Part shown: in pieces, positions 59,983 through 64,000 of the stretch
How the letters are laid out: every line of letters starts with the position of its first letter
Position numbering within the stretch: the first letter of the stretch is position 1
Assembly (NCBI RefSeq): GCF_047948215.1
Contig: NC_134464.1
Coordinates: 4,350,001 to 4,414,000, forward strand
From: Lycorma delicatula
Lineage: Eukaryota > Arthropoda > Insecta > Hemiptera > Fulgoridae
Reading direction: 5' to 3'
DNA: 64,000 bases
Position numbers and translations under genes: made by a program
Notes under the pieces: generated by a model
Told to the model about the DNA's origin: nothing
The model's database searches: none
What the model saw: the letters and a program-made list of their open reading frames with translations, nothing else

Positions 59983-61199
59983 TATGTTGAGAATAATATA
60001 AACAATTATACAGTTTATTATGTTGTTTATTTATAGATGATAGAATTTTTGTAAAAGGTGTTATATTCTGAAAAATGTTATTATACTAATTGTGTGATAA
60101 CTACTGTTATAAGACATTAAATAAATTATTTTCAAATATATTTGATTCCTATTGTATTTTCTACAGGTAAGCTTGTTTTTGGGGTGAAAAATACACTTAA
60201 AAACACCATCATGTTGCACTTAGTAAAATTTTTTATTGTAAATTTATTTGCTACATATATTTTTAAATAAAATGTATCGTACTACAATGCTTTGTAAATT
60301 AATTGTTGTTAAAATTCATTGAACACATTTTTTTTTAATGCCGGGTGTCTGTTTTGTTGTACAATTTTATTCACAAATGCTTTGTGAACCTGCCTTCTTG
60401 TAATATTTGTTTTTTTGAAGCAAAGCTTCTTAATGCAGGCTTTGGGATGAGGAATCAACTGAGAAAAAAGCAGCGTCATGAAAAAACATCATGTGCTAGC
60501 TAACAACACAGTTCATTCAAGAATCGTGTTCAAAAAATGATAGTGTTACTCTTTTGTGAACGGTTTTTGGTTACTCTCATATTTATAATTTTTATTTTAA
60601 TAACCGATTCATTCTTTGTATTACACAATGTTTTTGTTATATACAATGTTTTTAAATTTTTAATTAATATTTCTTATTGATATAAACAATTTATCATTTG
60701 TGAGTATTGCATATACATTATTTTGAACCATTAATTCATATAATTTGCGTAAGAAGCTTCTCTTCCATCAAGTGTCCATATACCGATGCGCTTGTTTTAA
60801 TTAAAAATTTTTTTTAGCATTTTATTTCTCTTTTCAGCCATTGTACATAAATAGGAAATTTTAATTCAAATATAAAACAAAAATTTAATTTTTGCAGTTT
60901 CATTATTCTTTAATTTGCTCATGATTACTATAATTTACTTATTTATTTTTCAAAATATTTTAAAAAACCAAAAAAATGTGTTTACCCATAAGTTATTTAT
61001 CATTAAGAAAAAAAATTATTGTAGTGCAAAATAACTATTGATATTAAAAATAGCTATTTTAATCAGCAATAAAATAAAAAAATATATCTAAAAAAATTCT
61101 ATATTTACATTAAATATGTCAAGGCAAAACGCTTAGCACAGAACAAAAAGGAATAGATAATACCATCTAATAACCAGTAAACTAACTGATTATTGTGCT
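59983..61199. other. AT-rich intronic DNA
   Basis: No gene or recognisable element was seen in this stretch. It is presumed to be an intron of the host gene because no stop or poly(A) site follows the last exon. Confidence 0.45.
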
Positions 61200-62180
61200 G
61201 CAGAATTGTTTTTGTTACTTCCCTGGCTGTAGCAATGTATGCTGCCATAGCTGTAATGGGAAAGTATATAGATCAGTTAAAAAAATGGTTACATTTCTTC
61301 TATTATTTTAGTTTTAATCTTATTGCTATCTTAGTTTTAACCTTATTTTATTAATATTTTAATATCTGAGAAGGGGCGTTTTGTTACTTTTTGACCCAGG
61401 TGATGATAACGTGAAAGCATTCTTTGCTGAAAAAATGACCTTTTTCAAGCTTTTTGCCTTAAGGAGAAGCTTTAAAAAAAAATTGTTAGTCTGTGAAAAA
61501 AATTCTTTATTCTAATGCTCGCGAGTCCAAAAAATGTATTCTTGTCAGACTGAAGTTGGTGCATATGATCATATCTGTGTTAGCCTGTATTCAGTCTTAT
61601 AAATCTGGACCCTGATGACTGATTTTCTTCAAACTTGGTAGCAGACATTACCTTTGGGAGAAAGAATGTTTGTAAAAATGGGACCTAAATAAAATTTTAA
61701 ATCTTCTCAACTTTAAATCTTTAAATGTACATTTAAACTTTATGTATTTTAAATCTTAAATGTAAAAATGTTGAAGTTTTTTTTATTTAGATCAAAAATT
61801 ACAACAAAAAAAAATATTTAATATTCCTCCCTCTTTCTAAAAAATGTATAAATATATATAGAATATATAATAGCTTTATCTTTTGTCAGAAAAGGAATTA
61901 ATGGGAGTGTTTTCGTATAATTTTCTACATCAGTAGGCTTTCAAACACACTAAATATTTTTTGCCCATCCCACTCCACTCATCTGTGGTAACAAAATGTA
62001 TTAAACAATTTTTTTAATATAAGTCCATCTTGCGTTAAACTTAAAATGTAAAAATTCTAATTTTTTGGTAGCCCTTACTCTTTAGTATTTCTTTAAAAAA
62101 AATTAGCCATATATTTTTACCCCCCCCAAATTGATGCAATTCATTGCCGGCTGTTTGTACCTGGTTTTTGCATAATTTAT
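61200..62180. repeat. dispersed repeat, copy 2 (unclassified)
   Basis: This is the counterpart of 22140-23300, with the blocks 'agctgtaatgggaaagtata', 'tctgtgaaaaaaattcttta', 'acctttgggagaaagaatgt', 'ttgaagttttttttatttag' and 'attcattgccggctg' in the same order. Confidence 0.55.
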
Positions 62181-64000
62181 AAATTAATATAATCTTCATA
62201 AAAATTGTTTTGTTTTTATTGACCGGTTCAAAGTGTATGTTTAATGTATGTTAATTTCTTATAAATATCTATTTATATTTACTTATTTTAGAGGTAATGT
62301 GAATGTGTTTTAATTAGGTCAAAATTTAAAAAATTATGCCGGTTAATTTTTAAAATGTTCAATCACTATTATTAAAAAATATTTATTTTCTGTTAAGATT
62401 GTCATAATTTTTATATAGAGTACAAATATCTATTTACCTTTCTTAACTTTATTATAACTAAATCACATTTTGACGCGTTTTCAAAACTAGCTGTACTCTT
62501 TTGAAAATAGAATATATTTGAACGCATCAACATTTGATTAAGTTATGATGAAGCTAAGAAAGGTAGATAGATATTTATGTACTCAATATAAAAATTATGT
62601 TCAATTGCCATTATAAATATTATAAAATTCTTTGCTGCTAAAACCGATTGAGACTGATATTATTTATTTTGGTTTTGACGGTTTGTTTTATACTGATAAT
62701 TAACAAATGATCAATAATAATAAATGAATCAACTTGCAGCGTAAACAAAATTTATTTAGCTATATCTTTTGATTCTCAGTTTGTTGATTGTAATTTTTAA
62801 TTATAACTTAACAATACGGTTAGATGTTCTTATAATATTATTTAATTAAAAAAGTAATTTATGTTAGACATCAGATTTTAATAATATGCAAAGGATTATT
62901 ATCAGTGGGGAATGGCTTTTGTCAGCAATCATATCTGAGATGTATCTAAATAAATTTGTAAAAAATGTAGTAAGAGGCAGACATTACATGTGCTCATAGT
63001 ATACTATAAAATTATAATTTTGAAGGTGGTAAATGCTTAAGGTACAATAGTGAGATCGATAATGAACAGCGAACTATGTTAATTTTAAACTTGTACAAAA
63101 AAATTACATTTTCATTTGAAACTTAAGGAACTGTTGGAACTTCAAACTTATTTTTATTAAGAAACTAAGTTTTCAAGATTAATAACTGTATTGAAATTGG
63201 TTGTCATAAGCCTAAAAAATAATAAAATAATTAAAAAAAAGTTATTTATAAATGATTAAATGGTATTCAATCAAATAAAGTCAATATTTGTTAATATAAT
63301 AAACAAAATAATGTCAGTACTGTTTTTAGAGGAAGGAGCAAATAGATAATTTAAAAGAAATCATTTTTATAGCAAACTGAAACACCAAAACCAAGAAGAC
63401 GTAATAGATAACATATGTGCAAAAATTAATTAACGAAAAAATTGCTAAAACAGTTAACTCAACATTTAAAAAACTGTGCTTTTAAAAAAAAATTTAAAGT
63501 ACATAACATGCAATTACACAAATAATGAAGTTAAGAAATTTTATAAATGTATATAGTAAAGAAGTCTATGTAATAAGGTCATAATAATATGATAATAATA
63601 ATAATAATAATGGTTTAGCTTACAAAGCAAACAAAAGCATTTGGAAATTGCAAATATAAATATATAAGTTGAATGTATAAAACAAAATTCAATCACTGTG
63701 ATAATGTATACATGGGTAAAACAAACTGCTGATTTAAACAATTTTTCTCTTATAAATTATAATGAAGAAAATATATAGGCAATACAATAGTTATACTGAA
63801 ATTTCTCATTTTTAACAATCGCAAAATAACTAATGAACGTGGATCATAATTAATGAATTACTTGAGATTATCAGGTATACAAAAAAATAATAACATGTTA
63901 ACAGAAAAATAGGACATTAATTTTACCTATAAAAAAAATTACCTATAAAAAAAATTTTTATTCTGATTTTGGTCATATTCAAATTCAGGTATGTGTGAGT
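62181..64000. other. AT-rich DNA at the right edge
   Basis: No gene recognised. A short (ATA)n run lies at about 63583-63610. The last bases read 'catattcaaattcag' and then gtatgtgtgagt. This is either an acceptor whose phase-0 frame is open for the four codons that remain or a chance donor-like string. The evidence is too thin for an exon call. Confidence 0.4.

Noticed and set aside
63913..64000. Possible next exon at the right edge, before or after 'aaattcag' at 63988
   Set aside because: As an exon ending there, the phase-0 frame contains a stop. As an exon starting there, only 12 bases remain in the window. Neither reading can be supported.
1..64000. CRISPR arrays, operons, rRNA genes or integrated viral genomes
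   Set aside because: No regularly spaced repeats with unique spacers, no rRNA core sequences and no recognisable viral genes were seen. The window is eukaryotic and its reverse transcriptases are all of non-LTR type.

Overview
This is AT-rich eukaryotic nuclear DNA. Long introns with GT-AG boundaries, the density of insect-type non-LTR retrotransposons (R1, Jockey and RTE clades), the Tc1/mariner relics and the tRNA-derived SINEs all point to an insect with a large, repeat-rich genome. A hemipteroid insect is my guess, but the species cannot be read from the window.

One host gene is visible, on the + strand. Its first coding exon (9310-13489, ATG at 9324) is very long. It continues through exons at 14842-15217, 38164-38250, 48530-48799 and 58760-58861. 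The first junction is phase 2 and the rest are phase 0. The chain reads open for about 1,667 residues and has no stop codon, so the gene runs off the right edge. The product is a highly charged, low-complexity Ser/Asn/Lys/Glu-rich protein with an RS-like segment and later Pro/Gln-rich exons. It looks like a nuclear RNA-processing or chromatin factor. I do not recognise the family.

Almost everything else is mobile DNA. Positions 1-3690 are a rearranged pile of R1-clade LINE pieces. Positions 3691-9309 are AT-rich DNA with no recognisable gene and presumably hold the 5' flank or a 5' UTR intron. The 23-kb second intron holds a 5.5-kb long-TIR mariner-like element interrupted by an R1-type LINE, an RTE-type LINE, a cysteine-rich transposon ORF remnant, a mariner pseudogene and two members of a DDE transposon family. 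The third intron holds a Jockey LINE split by a third member of that family and by a SINE with perfect target-site duplications. It also holds a second Jockey fragment, a 69-bp retro-insertion and stacked LINE 3'-UTR units. The fourth intron holds two mariner relics, a SINE head, a near-full-length R1-like LINE with gag, endonuclease and RT parts, and a pogo/CENP-B-type helix-turn-helix relic. After the last visible exon there is a 733-bp mariner deletion derivative flanked by TA.

The host exons are short islands, so the intron landscape is essentially a record of transposition. The most noteworthy item is the family of ~2.2-2.3-kb transposons carrying an uncharacterised arthropod ORF. One copy has clear CACTG-starting terminal inverted repeats.
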